Made by a program: the position numbers and the translations under genes
Source: Paraburkholderia kirstenboschensis
Lineage (GTDB): Bacteria > Pseudomonadota > Gammaproteobacteria > Burkholderiales > Burkholderiaceae
Assembly: GCF_904848585.1 (NCBI RefSeq)
Contig: NZ_CAJHCR010000010.1
Location: forward strand, 62,001 to 126,000
Direction of reading: 5' to 3'
DNA length: 64,000 bases
The notes under the pieces: model-generated
What the model saw: the letters and a program-made list of their open reading frames with translations, nothing else
Databases searched by the model: none
Told to the model about the DNA's origin: nothing
Part shown: positions 1 to 8,487 of the stretch, piece after piece
Position numbering within the stretch: the stretch's first letter is position 1
How the letters are laid out: each line of letters starts with the position of its first letter

Positions 1-1
1 G

Positions 2-844
2 CCGCTCCCCGTCGCGCCGCTGCCGCTCGATACGCACGCGGCCCAGCACGACGACGAGCACGCGGAGCCGCATCGTTACCGCACCATCTGGCTGTCGGAC
101 ATCCACCTCGGATCGAGCGGCTGCCAGGCGCCTTATCTGCTCGACTTCCTGCGCCACAACGAGTCGGAGTATCTGTATCTCGTCGGCGACATAATCGACG
201 GCTGGCAGTTGAAGAAAGGCTGGTACTGGCCGCAGGCCCACAACGACGTCGTGCAGAAAGTGCTGCGCAAGGCGCGCAAAGGCACGCAGGTCGTCTATGT
301 GCCCGGCAATCACGACGAAGCGGCGCGCCAGTTCTGCGACCTCGCGTTCGGCGACATCCACGTGCGCGGCGAAGCCTTCCACACGACGCTCGCCGGCAAG
401 CGTCTGTGGATCGTGCACGGCGATCTGTTCGACGGCGTGATCCAGCACGCGAAGTGGCTCGCCTACCTCGGCGACACCCTCTACACGATGATCCTGATCC
501 TGAACCGCTGGTTCAACCGGATCCGCAGCCGGCTCGGCTTCCCGTACTGGTCGCTTTCCCAATACCTGAAGCATCAGGTAAAGAACGCGGTGAACTTCAT
601 CTCGTCGTTCGAACGCGTGATGACCGACGAAGCGCGCCGCCGCGGCTGCGACGGCGTGGTCTGCGGGCACATCCACAAGGCCGAGATACGCGATATAGAC
701 GGCGTCCTGTACTGCAATGACGGCGACTGGGTCGAAAGCCTGTCGGCGCTCGTCGAGACGTACGAAGGCGAACTCAAGGTGATCTACTGGACCGTGATGC
801 GCGCCCCGGAAGCGGGCGTGCAAAAGGCCCGGGCGACGGCGTAA
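2..844 (+). CDS. LpxH-like metallophosphoesterase (5' end outside window)
   Basis: Calcineurin-like metallophosphoesterase of the UDP-2,3-diacylglucosamine diphosphatase (LpxH/YbbF) type. Members of that family release lipid X from UDP-diacylglucosamine in lipid A synthesis at the inner membrane. The open frame enters from the window edge. The metal-site motifs appear in order: SDIHLGS near nt 97, VGDIIDGW, GNHDE, a central HGDLFDG and a C-terminal CGHIHKAEI. The visible part is 280 codons, longer than E. coli LpxH (about 240 aa), and has an Asp/His-rich N-terminal stretch before the first motif. It lies 40 bp upstream of a GT4 glycosyltransferase on the same strand, which fits an envelope-lipid role. 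Members of this broad family can have other substrates, so the exact reaction is inferred. Confidence 0.8.
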   Translation, partial: PLPVAPLPLDTHAAQHDDEHAEPHRYRTIWLSDIHLGSSGCQAPYLLDFLRHNESEYLYLVGDIIDGWQLKKGWYWPQAHNDVVQKVLRKARKGTQVVYVPGNHDEAARQFCDLAFGDIHVRGEAFHTTLAGKRLWIVHGDLFDGVIQHAKWLAYLGDTLYTMILILNRWFNRIRSRLGFPYWSLSQYLKHQVKNAVNFISSFERVMTDEARRRGCDGVVCGHIHKAEIRDIDGVLYCNDGDWVESLSALVETYEGELKVIYWTVMRAPEAGVQKARATA

Positions 845-884
845 TCCCTCTTAACCCTCCTGGCTCGAATCGAGGAACCAATCG

Positions 885-1916
885 ATGAAGATCATGATCG
901 TCACCGACGCATGGGAACCGCAGGTCAACGGCGTCGTGCGCACGCTGAAGAACACCACGCGCGAGTTGACCGAGCTCGGCCACCGCGTCGACCTGCTGAC
1001 GCCGCTCGAATTCCGGACGATTCCCTGCCCGACGTATCCCGAGATCCGTCTGTCGCTGCTGCCGCGCCGCAAGCTGCGCCGGCGTATCGACGAATTCGCG
1101 CCCGATGCGCTCCACATCGCGACCGAAGGCCCGCTCGGCATGGCAGCACGCGCTTACGCGATCCAGCACAAGCTGCCGTTCACGACCGCCTATCACACGC
1201 GCTTTCCCGAATATGTGCAGGCGCGTTTCGGCATTCCGCTCGCCGCTACGTACAAGTTCCTGCACTGGTTCCATAAGCCGTCGCTTGCCGTGATGGCGCC
1301 GACGCCGGTCGTCAAAAGCGACCTCGAAAAATTCGGCTTTACGAATGTCGTGCTGTGGACGCGCGGTGTCGATCTCGACATTTTTCACCCGATGGATTCG
1401 AAGGTGCTCAACACCGCCCGGCCGATCTTTCTGTACGTGGGGCGCGTGGCCGTCGAGAAAAACGTCGAAGCATTTCTGAAGCTCGATTTGCCCGGCTCGA
1501 AATGGGTGGCTGGCGAAGGGCCCGCGCTGGCCGAGCTGAAGTCGCGCTATCCGACAGCCAATTATCTCGGCGTGCTCACACAGGCCGAGCTCGCCAAGGT
1601 CTACGCTGCAGCGGACGTGTTCGTCTTTCCGAGCCGCACCGACACGTTCGGGCTCGTGCTGCTCGAAGCACTCGCCTGCGGCACGCCGGTCGCCGCCTAT
1701 CCGGTCACCGGCCCGATCGACGTGCTCGGCGACGGCGGCGCCGGCGCGATGAACGAGGACCTGCGCGACGCGTGTCTGGAAGCGCTCAAGATCGACCGCG
1801 CGGACGCCCGCGCGTGGGCCGAGCGCTTTTCGTGGGCGGCGGCCTCCGAGCAGTTCGCCGCGCATCTGAAGCCGTTGCCGCGTGCGTCGTATCAAGAGGA
1901 AAGCGCAGCCGCGTGA
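885..1916 (+). CDS. GT4-family glycosyltransferase (mannosyltransferase-like)
   Basis: A 343-aa GT-B fold glycosyltransferase. The N-terminal domain opens with MKIMIVTDAWEPQVNGV, the usual acceptor-domain start of family 1/4 enzymes, followed by a NGVVRTL loop and a TAYHTRFPEY segment typical of alpha-mannosyl and sulfoquinovosyl-type transferases. The C-terminal donor domain has VGRVAVEKN and FGLVLLEALACGTPV, which carries the second Glu of the EX7E motif; the first Glu position is Asp (DTFG). A GAGGAA ribosome site precedes the ATG. Its stop overlaps a GTG of the dgkA frame, so it probably sits in an operon with the phosphoesterase and diacylglycerol kinase. A cytoplasmic-face glycolipid synthesis role is likely; donor and acceptor are unknown. 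Confidence 0.85.
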   Translation: MKIMIVTDAWEPQVNGVVRTLKNTTRELTELGHRVDLLTPLEFRTIPCPTYPEIRLSLLPRRKLRRRIDEFAPDALHIATEGPLGMAARAYAIQHKLPFTTAYHTRFPEYVQARFGIPLAATYKFLHWFHKPSLAVMAPTPVVKSDLEKFGFTNVVLWTRGVDLDIFHPMDSKVLNTARPIFLYVGRVAVEKNVEAFLKLDLPGSKWVAGEGPALAELKSRYPTANYLGVLTQAELAKVYAAADVFVFPSRTDTFGLVLLEALACGTPVAAYPVTGPIDVLGDGGAGAMNEDLRDACLEALKIDRADARAWAERFSWAAASEQFAAHLKPLPRASYQEESAAA

Positions 1917-1936
1917 CGCGGCGCGCCTGGTTGCCC

Positions 1937-2632
1937 ATGCGAAGCAGATACTCTCCAGCGAGCCGCGCGTCCTCGAACGGCGCGCTGCGCGCCGTTCACG
2001 CCCACGACGATCACAGCGACCATCCCGACCATCCCAACCACCGGGACCATTACAACGACCACGACACCGCGGGCGTCGAGCCGTTCGACGACGTCAGCGA
2101 ATCCACAGTGCCGGATCAAATCGGAGCGCATCGCCGGAACAGCCAAAGCGGCGAGCGCGCCCACAACGGCACGCCCGCGAGGAGCGACACCCAGCACGAA
2201 CCGCTCGGTCCCGACGATCCGCTCGCGCCTCTGCCCTTCAATCCGTACAAGGGCAACCGCGGCCTCACCCGCGCCTGGCACGCGATGAAAAACTCGCTCG
2301 CCGGCTTTCGCGTCGCTATCCGCGAGGAGAGCGCGTTTCGCCAGGAGCTGACACTTGCCGCGATTCTGCTTCCGTGCGGCGTGCTGGTCCCGGTCGAACC
2401 GGTATCGCGCGTGTTGCTGCTTGGCTCCGTGCTGCTGGTGCTGATCGTCGAATTGCTGAATTCGAGCGTGGAAGCGGCTATCGACCGTATTTCGCTTGAA
2501 CGGCACGAACTGTCGCGGCGCGCGAAAGACCTCGGCAGCGCGGCGGTGATGGTTGCGCTCGGCATGTGCCTGATGACGTGGGTGTTGATCGTAGGCCCGC
2601 TCGTCGTGCACTGGGTCAAAGCGTGGCTTTGA
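1937..2632 (+). CDS. dgkA: diacylglycerol kinase with long His/Asp-rich N-terminal extension
   Basis: Integral-membrane diacylglycerol kinase, which phosphorylates diacylglycerol to phosphatidic acid. The C-terminal 115 residues carry the family core: MKNSLAGFRVAIREESAFRQ, then three membrane segments with the VELLNSSVEAAIDR catalytic/ATP motif and a HELSRRAKDLGSAAV helix. E. coli DgkA is about 120 aa, so this one has roughly 115 extra N-terminal residues, including a His/Asp/Pro-rich stretch at nt 1997-2065. The start is uncertain. GTG at 1913 overlaps the previous stop, ATG at 1937 is used here, and ATG at 2285 would give only the conserved core. The conserved NPYKGNRGLTRAW segment lies upstream of 2285, so a start at or before about 2240 is preferred. 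Confidence 0.85.
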   Translation: MRSRYSPASRASSNGALRAVHAHDDHSDHPDHPNHRDHYNDHDTAGVEPFDDVSESTVPDQIGAHRRNSQSGERAHNGTPARSDTQHEPLGPDDPLAPLPFNPYKGNRGLTRAWHAMKNSLAGFRVAIREESAFRQELTLAAILLPCGVLVPVEPVSRVLLLGSVLLVLIVELLNSSVEAAIDRISLERHELSRRAKDLGSAAVMVALGMCLMTWVLIVGPLVVHWVKAWL

Positions 2633-2730
2633 GGACAACGCAACGAAACCCGGCGGCGAGGTTGAACACTGCAAACGCAGCGTTCGGATCACTTGCGTGC
2701 GCCACAGAAATGAAAACCCTGAGTATCCGC

Positions 2731-2757
2731 TTGATATTAGAACGCTCGGTTTATAAT
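2731..2757 (+). promoter_or_regulatory. candidate sigma70 promoter for the TetR regulator gene
   Basis: TTGATA at 2731-2736 and a perfect TATAAT at 2752-2757 are separated by 15 bp, shorter than the optimal 17. The segment is distinctly A/T-rich within G/C-rich surroundings and lies about 100 bp upstream of the TetR-family gene. The spacer contains AACGCTCGGTT, which could be part of an autoregulatory operator, but no full palindrome is evident. Confidence 0.5.
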
Positions 2758-2854
2758 CGTCCGGCAGTCTCAAAATAGCAACCGCGTCCGGGTGGAACAC
2801 GCAGCAGCGGCACGCCGCCGCGCGCCCAACCCGGCGTAACCAGGGCCGGACGAC

Positions 2855-3568
2855 ATGGAAGCCAAACCTCCCCGCCGCACGCGCGAACGGATACTCGAAC
2901 TGTCGTTGAAGCTGTTCAACGAAATCGGCGAGCCGAACGTCACGACGACGACTATCGCCGAGGAAATGGAGATCAGTCCAGGCAACCTGTACTACCACTT
3001 CCGCAACAAAGACGACATCATCAACAGCATCTTCAGCCAGTTCGAGCAGGAGATCGAAAAGCGTCTGCGTTTTCCCGACGACCATCGCGCGACCATCGAC
3101 GAAATGTGGTCGTATCTGCAATACATGGTCGATTTCACATGGCGCTACCGTTTCCTGTATCGCGATCTGAACGATCTGCTTGCACGCAACCGCACGCTCG
3201 AAACACACTTCAAGCAGATCATCAGTCACAAGGTGCGCTTTGCAAGCCAGTTCTGCGATCAACTCGTGGCTGACGGCGAAATGGTCGCCACGCCGGACGA
3301 ACTGCAAGTGATCGCGACCAACATCGGCGTGATCGCAACGTATTGGCTGTCGTATCAGTTCGTGATGAACCCGCGCAAATACAACGAGCAGGAAGCGATT
3401 CGCGCGGAACTGCACCAGGTGAGCGTGCAGATCGTGTCGTTGATGGCGCCTTATCTGCGCGGCCGCTCGCGGCAGATTTTCGACGACCTGGTGTCGGGCA
3501 AGCTGCCCAAGCGCGAGTTCTACGACTATCTGCCGCCGAAAGAAGGCGCCGCGCCTCGCAACGAATAG
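2855..3568 (+). CDS. TetR/AcrR-family transcriptional regulator
   Basis: A 237-aa one-component repressor. Residues about 7-55 form the TetR helix-turn-helix: RTRERILELSLKLFNEIG, then TTTTIAEEMEISPGNLYYHF with the invariant LYYHF, then NKDDIINSIF. The C-terminal two thirds resemble the PF13972-type ligand domain (WRYRFLYRDLNDLL region) found in many proteobacterial regulators. An A/T-rich promoter lies about 100 bp upstream. The LOG-family gene begins 11 bp after its stop, so they are probably cotranscribed, and the neighbouring genes are candidate targets. Ligand unknown. Confidence 0.88.
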   Translation: MEAKPPRRTRERILELSLKLFNEIGEPNVTTTTIAEEMEISPGNLYYHFRNKDDIINSIFSQFEQEIEKRLRFPDDHRATIDEMWSYLQYMVDFTWRYRFLYRDLNDLLARNRTLETHFKQIISHKVRFASQFCDQLVADGEMVATPDELQVIATNIGVIATYWLSYQFVMNPRKYNEQEAIRAELHQVSVQIVSLMAPYLRGRSRQIFDDLVSGKLPKREFYDYLPPKEGAAPRNE

Positions 3569-3579
3569 GACGTTTTTCC

Positions 3580-4164
3580 ATGAAGTCGGTGTGTGTGTAT
3601 TGCGGCTCCTCGAATGGGGCCAAACCGTTGTATGCGGAAGCGGCGCGCGCGTTCGGCCGCACGCTCGTAGAAGCTGGTCTCGCGCTGGTCTACGGCGGCG
3701 GCAAAGTCGGCCTGATGGGCGTGATCGCCGACACCGTCATGGCCGAAGGCGGCCGCGCGATCGGCGTGATTCCCGAGTTGCTCGTCAACAAGGAAGTCGG
3801 CCATAACGGGCTGACCGAACTGCACGTGGTGCCCGACATGCATCATCGCAAGAAGATGATGGCCGATCTGTCCGATGCGTTTGTTGCGATGCCGGGCGGC
3901 GCGGGCACGCTGGAGGAGTTCTTCGAGGTCTACACGTGGGCGCAGCTCGGCTATCACCAGAAACCGGTGGCACTGCTCAATATCGACGGCTTTTACGATC
4001 CGTTGATCAAGCTCTTGCAGCACACTGTCGAAGAAGGCTTCATGCGCGAAACGTATCTCGACATCCTGCAGATCGACGCCGATCCCGGCGCATTGATCGG
4101 CAAGCTGCAACGCTATCAACCGCCCGCCGCCGACAAGTGGGCGATCAACCGCGACGCCGTCTGA
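3580..4164 (+). CDS. LOG-family protein (nucleoside 5'-monophosphate phosphoribohydrolase-like)
   Basis: A 194-aa Rossmann-like protein of the TIGR00730/LOG family. It has the two family signatures: PGGAGTLEE (PGGxGTxxE active-site loop) near residue 107 and HHRKKMM just before it. N-terminal VCVYCGSS and LVYGGGKVGLMG are also characteristic. Characterised members cleave ribose 5-phosphate from cytokinin nucleotides or AMP-like substrates; which applies here is not shown. Start chosen at ATG 3580, directly before the conserved MKSVCVYCGSS, rather than at an upstream in-frame start inside the TetR gene. It follows the TetR gene by 11 bp. Confidence 0.88.
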   Translation: MKSVCVYCGSSNGAKPLYAEAARAFGRTLVEAGLALVYGGGKVGLMGVIADTVMAEGGRAIGVIPELLVNKEVGHNGLTELHVVPDMHHRKKMMADLSDAFVAMPGGAGTLEEFFEVYTWAQLGYHQKPVALLNIDGFYDPLIKLLQHTVEEGFMRETYLDILQIDADPGALIGKLQRYQPPAADKWAINRDAV

Positions 4165-4231
4165 TTGCGTCAGCGATTGAAAGACCGCCGCGTTTGCCTG
4201 GCGCCCACTCTACCTGCACGTTGAGGTTGCG

Positions 4232-4978
4232 ATGACCCAAACCGTTCTGATCACCGGCGGTAGCCGCGGCATAGGCCGCGCGACTGCGCGCTTGCTGGGC
4301 GCGCGCGGCTGGTCGGTCGGCGTGAATTACACGCAGAATCTCGCGGCCGCGCAGGAGACCGTCGCCGAAGTCGAGCGAGCCGGCGGACGCGCATTGCCAA
4401 TTGCCGGCGACGTCGCGAACGAAGCCGACGTGATTGCGATGTTCGACAGGATCGAGCAGACCTTTGGCCGGCTCGACGCGCTCGTCAACAACGCGGGCAT
4501 CGTTGCACCGTCGATGCAACTCGCCGACATGGACCTTGCGCGCCTCACGCGTATCTTCAACGTCAATGTGCTGGGCGCGTATCTATGCGCGCGCGAAGCC
4601 GCGCGGCGCATGTCGACGGATCGCGGCGGCGCGGGCGGCGTGATCGTCAATGTGTCATCGGCGGCGGCGCGGTTGGGTTCGCCGAACGAATACGTCGACT
4701 ATGCAGGCGCGAAAGGCGCGGTCGACACCATGACGCTCGGGCTCGCGAAGGAACTCGGCCCACGAGGCGTGCGCGTGAACGCAGTACGGCCGGGTCTCAT
4801 CGACACTGAAATCCACGCGAGCGGCGGCAAGCCCGAACGCGCCGCGCAACTGGGCGCGGCAACACCGCTGGGCCGTCCCGGCCGCGCCGACGAAGTTGCC
4901 GAAACCATCGTCTGGCTGTTGAGCGACGCCGCGTCGTATGTGACCGGCGCGCTCGTCGACGTCGCGGGCGGCCGCTAG
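4232..4978 (+). CDS. SDR-family oxidoreductase (FabG-like)
   Basis: A 248-aa classical short-chain dehydrogenase/reductase. It has the NADP-binding TGGSRGIGRA loop near residue 8, the NNAG motif (LVNNAGIV), and the catalytic Ser (NVSSAAARLG), Tyr and Lys (YVDYAGAKGA). It ends with the usual GALVDVAGGR. A GAGG ribosome site sits 7 bp before the ATG. The 67-bp gap from the LOG gene permits cotranscription. Substrate unknown; it is close to glucose/3-ketoacyl reductase-type SDRs. Confidence 0.88.
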   Translation: MTQTVLITGGSRGIGRATARLLGARGWSVGVNYTQNLAAAQETVAEVERAGGRALPIAGDVANEADVIAMFDRIEQTFGRLDALVNNAGIVAPSMQLADMDLARLTRIFNVNVLGAYLCAREAARRMSTDRGGAGGVIVNVSSAAARLGSPNEYVDYAGAKGAVDTMTLGLAKELGPRGVRVNAVRPGLIDTEIHASGGKPERAAQLGAATPLGRPGRADEVAETIVWLLSDAASYVTGALVDVAGGR

Positions 4979-5004
4979 GCCCCGCTCTTCTTCACTGTCG
5001 ATTC

Positions 5005-5029
5005 ACGCGGCGCCGATCTCGCGCCGCGT
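5005..5029 (+). terminator. hairpin after the SDR gene
   Basis: A 9-bp perfect stem, ACGCGGCGC / GCGCCGCGT, with a 7-nt loop lies 26 bp after the SDR stop and is followed by CTTCTCC. The weak pyrimidine tract makes it a plausible but imperfect intrinsic terminator. Confidence 0.5.
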
Positions 5030-5238
5030 CTTCTCCATGTCACGCGATGGCCCCGCCGATCAGGATCGGCATTGCCCCGGCACGTTCAATTGCCGCGTTC
5101 GTACGCCCGCCGCGCCTGTAATCGATCGTAATAATTAGAGACTACAATCGCGGCCGATCGCGCGCCGTTGCCCGCGACGCCAGCAAGAACACGGTACACG
5201 CGCCTGAGTTGCCGCTTACCGCGACAAGAGATCGTCTC

Positions 5239-7086
5239 ATGCAAGAAAAGCCAATCGCACCATCGCCGGCCGCCGGCTCGCAAGCTGCCGATCGCGCGCC
5301 CCACCGCGAGCGTTGGCGTGCGCTCACCAGGGTGCGTCCGCTGCTTTGGCTCGTCGCGATGGCGATCGTCTGCGCGTGGCTTTTGCCGGGCACCTTGGGT
5401 CACGATCCCTGGAAACAGGACGAGACCTATACGTTCGGCATCATCCGGCACATGCTCGACACAGGCGATCTCGTGGTGCCGACCAATGCGGGCCAGCCGT
5501 TCGTCGAAAAACCGCCTGTTTACGACTGGGTGGCCGCCGGCCTCGCATGGATGTTCGGCCGCTATCTGCCTCTGCATGACGCGGCGCGCCTCGCAAGCGC
5601 GCTGTTCGCAGGGTTGACCGTGTACTACACGGCCCGCGTCGCGCGCCGCGCAGTGGATACATCGAACTGGCTCGACTTGCGCGTGGTCAGCACCGTGGCG
5701 TTATTCGGCGGCACCCTCGTCGTCGTCAAACACGTGCACGACATGATGACCGACGTCGCGCTGATGGCAGGTGCGGCCATCGGCTTTTGCGGGCTGTTCG
5801 AACTCGTGCTCACGCATCTTCGTTATGACGGACAACGAAACAACGTGTCTGTCGACGCCGTCCCGCAGCGCCGCGATGCGATTCTAAGCGGCGCCGCGAC
5901 GTTCGGCGTGGGCGTCGGCGTGTCGTTTCTCGCGAAGGGCCTGTTCGTGCCGCTGGTGTTCGGGGCGACCGTCTGCGCGGTCCTCGCACTTTATCCGGCC
6001 TGCCGCAGCCGCAGCTTCGCCGGCGCGCTCGGCGTGGCCGCGCTGGTGTGCGCGCCGTTCGCACTGATCTGGCCGGTCTGCTTCTATCTGCGCTCTGAAG
6101 CGCTCTTCAAGGTGTGGCTGTGGGATAACAACGTCGGCCGGTTTTTTGGTTTTTCGGTGGCCGAACTCGGCTCGGAGAGCGAGAACCGTCTATTCGTGCT
6201 GCGCACCGTGCTGACCGTCGGTTTTCCTGCCGTGCCGCTGGCAGTGGCCGCACTTGCGGGCGGCGCATGGCGGCGCTGGCGCGACCCGAGCGTCGCCTTG
6301 CCGGCGGTATTCGCGGGCACTGGTTTCGTCGTGCTGCAAAGCTCGGCGACGATCCGCGAGCTGTACATTCTGCCGTTCATCGCTCCGCTGGCGTTGCTCG
6401 CAATGCAAGGCGCCGAACGGCTGCCGCAGCGTCTGCATACGGCGTGGGACATGACGAGCCGCGTTTTGTTCGGCAGCACGGCGGCGCTCGCATGGATTGT
6501 CTGGTCGATCGTGAGCAGCCCGGCGAACACGCACGCATCGCTGCACCGGCTCGGTCGATGGTTACCGCTCGACTTCGTATTGCCCGTCCGCCCCGGGCTG
6601 ATCGCCGCCGCGCTATTGATGACTATCGGCTGGCTGTGGCTGCTGCCCGTCTTCAAGTACTCGGGGAAATGGCGCGGCCTGCTGAGCTGGTGCGCAGGCG
6701 CTATCGTCGCCTGGGGGTTGGTGAGCACGCTGCTGCTGCCTTGGCTCGATTACGCGAAGAGCTACCGCTCAGTGTTCGAAAACCTCGGCGCGGTGTTGAG
6801 CGTGCAATGGAATGACGGCGATTGCATGGCGAGCGTCGGGTTGGGCGAATCCGAAGCGCCGATGCTCGAGTATTACACCGGCATCGAGCATCGGCCGGCC
6901 GCCGATACCGGCACAACCGAGTGTACGTGGCTGATCGTCGGGAGCCGGCGAGACAACCCGCGCACACCGGCTGGCGACTGGCGGCTCTTCTGGTCGGGCG
7001 CGCGTCCGGGCGATACCGACGAGTTGTTGCGCGTCTTCGTGCGCACGCCGACTGCAACGCCGGCTGCGGCTTCGGGAACTCCATAA
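5239..7086 (+). CDS. ArnT-like polyprenyl-phosphate sugar transferase (GT83)
   Basis: A polytopic GT-C glycosyltransferase of about 615 aa, related to ArnT and dolichyl-phosphate-mannose protein mannosyltransferases, which move a sugar from undecaprenyl phosphate to lipid A or other acceptors at the periplasmic face. The first periplasmic loop after TM1 contains GHDPWKQDETYTFGI, with the catalytic-type acidic pair (DE), and then FVEKPPVYDWVAAG, the conserved EKPP(L/V)Y motif. About eleven more hydrophobic segments follow, and a short soluble C-terminal domain. Start chosen at ATG 5239, with AAGAG 8 bp upstream, over the in-frame TTG at 5209. No other arn genes are nearby, so an L-Ara4N role is not implied. 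Confidence 0.82.
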   Translation: MQEKPIAPSPAAGSQAADRAPHRERWRALTRVRPLLWLVAMAIVCAWLLPGTLGHDPWKQDETYTFGIIRHMLDTGDLVVPTNAGQPFVEKPPVYDWVAAGLAWMFGRYLPLHDAARLASALFAGLTVYYTARVARRAVDTSNWLDLRVVSTVALFGGTLVVVKHVHDMMTDVALMAGAAIGFCGLFELVLTHLRYDGQRNNVSVDAVPQRRDAILSGAATFGVGVGVSFLAKGLFVPLVFGATVCAVLALYPACRSRSFAGALGVAALVCAPFALIWPVCFYLRSEALFKVWLWDNNVGRFFGFSVAELGSESENRLFVLRTVLTVGFPAVPLAVAALAGGAWRRWRDPSVALPAVFAGTGFVVLQSSATIRELYILPFIAPLALLAMQGAERLPQRLHTAWDMTSRVLFGSTAALAWIVWSIVSSPANTHASLHRLGRWLPLDFVLPVRPGLIAAALLMTIGWLWLLPVFKYSGKWRGLLSWCAGAIVAWGLVSTLLLPWLDYAKSYRSVFENLGAVLSVQWNDGDCMASVGLGESEAPMLEYYTGIEHRPAADTGTTECTWLIVGSRRDNPRTPAGDWRLFWSGARPGDTDELLRVFVRTPTATPAAASGTP

Positions 7087-7087
7087 G

Positions 7088-7240
7088 GCGAGGGCCGCGC
7101 GTTAAGTAAGCGGCGCCCGCGCGTTAAGTGAGCGGCGGCCCGCGCATTAAGTGAGTGGCGCCCGCGCATTAAGCGAGCGGCGGCCCGCGCATTAAGCGAG
7201 CGGCGGCCCGCGCATTAAGTGAGCGGCGCCCGCGCCTTAG
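7088..7240. repeat. seven-copy 22/23-bp tandem repeat after the ArnT-like gene
   Basis: Units begin at 7088, 7110, 7132, 7155, 7177, 7200 and 7223, with lengths 22, 22, 23, 22, 23, 23 and a partial 18. All share a core like CCCGCGCATTAAGTGAG; the variable positions are GTTAAG/ATTAAG, GTGAG/GCGAG and one extra G in the 23-bp units. The array starts 2 bp after the stop codon. There are no spacers, so it is not a CRISPR. Confidence 0.93.
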
Positions 7241-7321
7241 GGGGCAATGCGCCCGTTCAAGAAGATCGCAAAGTTCAGGCGTTAGCCCCCAACGCAGTGC
7301 ATCGGACGGCTAAAACGCGCA

Positions 7322-8050
7322 TCAACCCCCGCCGGCGGGCTTCCTCGCGCGCGATTGAAACGACGAGCCAGGCTCGCGCAAAAAGGCGAGTTCATCGGCT
7401 GTGGATTCACGCCCCAGCACCGCATTACGATGCGGAAAGCGTCCAAAGCGCTCGATGATTTTTGCGTGCCTCACCGCGAACGGGTAGTAAGACGCACCGC
7501 CCGGCTCGGCGGCAAGGGCTTTGAAAAGACGCAGCGACTCATGCTGGCTCGCAAGCGATTCGTCGTGTTCGAACGGCAGATAAGCGAACGCGCGATGATG
7601 CACGCCCGGCAACAGCCGATCCGCTCCGCTCGCAACCATCTGCTGCGCAACAGCCAGCGCTTTCCGATCGGCCGCGAATGCCCTCGCCGTGTCGCGGTGG
7701 CAGTTGCGCGAAAACTGATCCAGCACGACGACGAGCGAGAGTGCCCCTAGCGGCGTTGCGGCCCAACTGTCGAGCCGGGACTCGCGGGCCGCATCGATCA
7801 GCGTTCCGAAACGTTCGCGCAACATCGCATCGAAAGAATCGTCGGCGGTGAACCAGAGCTTGCGCGGCTCGCCGAAGTCCGGCGAGTCCGGCGTACCGAA
7901 CCAGCAGTCGAGCACGGCGCGCGCCTGCGGATCGAGCGCGGCGTAGTCAGCCGACGCGCCGCCGGCCGCCTCGCCTTCAAGCGCAACGGTGAGCGCATCC
8001 GGCGCCGGGGACGGCGCCGCGCCACCGACGTCAGCGTCAGCGTCAGCCAT
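7322..8050 (-). CDS. DUF924-family protein
   Basis: A 242-aa protein of the DUF924 (all-alpha, TPR-like) family. Recognisable family blocks: VLDCWFGTPDSPDFGEPRKL with the conserved W-F pair, KLWFTADDSFDAMLRERF, LSLVVVLDQFSRNCHRD (the diagnostic LDQFxRN), AFAYLPFEHDESL and IIERFGRFPHRNAVLGR. The first 40 or so residues are low-complexity Ala/Asp/Gly and may not be structured. Its start overlaps the globin gene stop by 8 bp, so the two are translationally coupled. No biochemical function is established for the family. Confidence 0.85.
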   Translation of the reverse strand: MADADADVGGAAPSPAPDALTVALEGEAAGGASADYAALDPQARAVLDCWFGTPDSPDFGEPRKLWFTADDSFDAMLRERFGTLIDAARESRLDSWAATPLGALSLVVVLDQFSRNCHRDTARAFAADRKALAVAQQMVASGADRLLPGVHHRAFAYLPFEHDESLASQHESLRLFKALAAEPGGASYYPFAVRHAKIIERFGRFPHRNAVLGRESTADELAFLREPGSSFQSRARKPAGGG

Positions 8051-8456
8051 TGCGGTTGCGCATCCAGTCGGCCGTTTCGAAAAACGAGCCGAGCAGACGT
8101 TCTCTCAGCGGCTCGGCAAGCCCTATGTCTTCCATCGCCCAAGCCATGCAGCGAAGCCACTGGTCCCGTTCGCTCGACGCGATCGCGAACGGCAAATGCC
8201 GCGCACGCAGGCGCGGATGCCCGAACCGGCTGATGTAATGGTCGGGGCCGCCCAGCCATCCGCAGAGGAACCAGAACAGCTTGTCGCGCGAGCCGTCCAT
8301 CGACTCGGGATGCAACGCGCGAATGCCGGCGAACTCCGCTTCGAGATCCATCAGGTCGTAAAAACGGTCGACGAGTTCGCGTACACGCGCTTCTCCGCCG
8401 ACCAGTTCGAAGGCCGTCGGCTGCGCCGCCGACACTTCGTCATCGAGCTCACTCAT
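8043..8456 (-). CDS. truncated hemoglobin, group II (trHbO-like)
   Basis: A 137-aa 2-on-2 globin. Heme-pocket residues visible by position: B10 Tyr in DRFYDLMD, proximal F8 His in RARHLPFAI, and the G8 Trp typical of group II/III in RDQWLRCMAW. The central LFWFLCGWLGGPDHYISRFG block is typical of trHbO proteins. Group II globins bind O2 or NO and are linked to oxidative and nitrosative stress; the role here is inferred. Its stop overlaps the start of the DUF924 gene by 8 bp, so the pair is probably one operon. Confidence 0.9.
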   Translation of the reverse strand: MSELDDEVSAAQPTAFELVGGEARVRELVDRFYDLMDLEAEFAGIRALHPESMDGSRDKLFWFLCGWLGGPDHYISRFGHPRLRARHLPFAIASSERDQWLRCMAWAMEDIGLAEPLRERLLGSFFETADWMRNRNG

Positions 8457-8487
8457 AACAACTCATCAACAGAAATCGAGGGAAAAT

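Noticed and set aside
774..1895. 373-codon minus-strand frame opposite the GT4 gene
   Set aside because: Shadow of a recognisable glycosyltransferase; no motif or start signal.
5120..5148. Promoter with TACAAT at 5143-5148 before the ArnT-like gene
   Set aside because: No -35 element at acceptable spacing; evidence too weak to list.
5239..7086. Polymyxin-resistance L-Ara4N transferase (arnT proper)
   Set aside because: No other arn genes are adjacent and GT83 members have several acceptors; only ArnT-like is supported.
7088..7240. Possible CRISPR array
   Set aside because: Units are contiguous with no spacers, and no cas genes are present.
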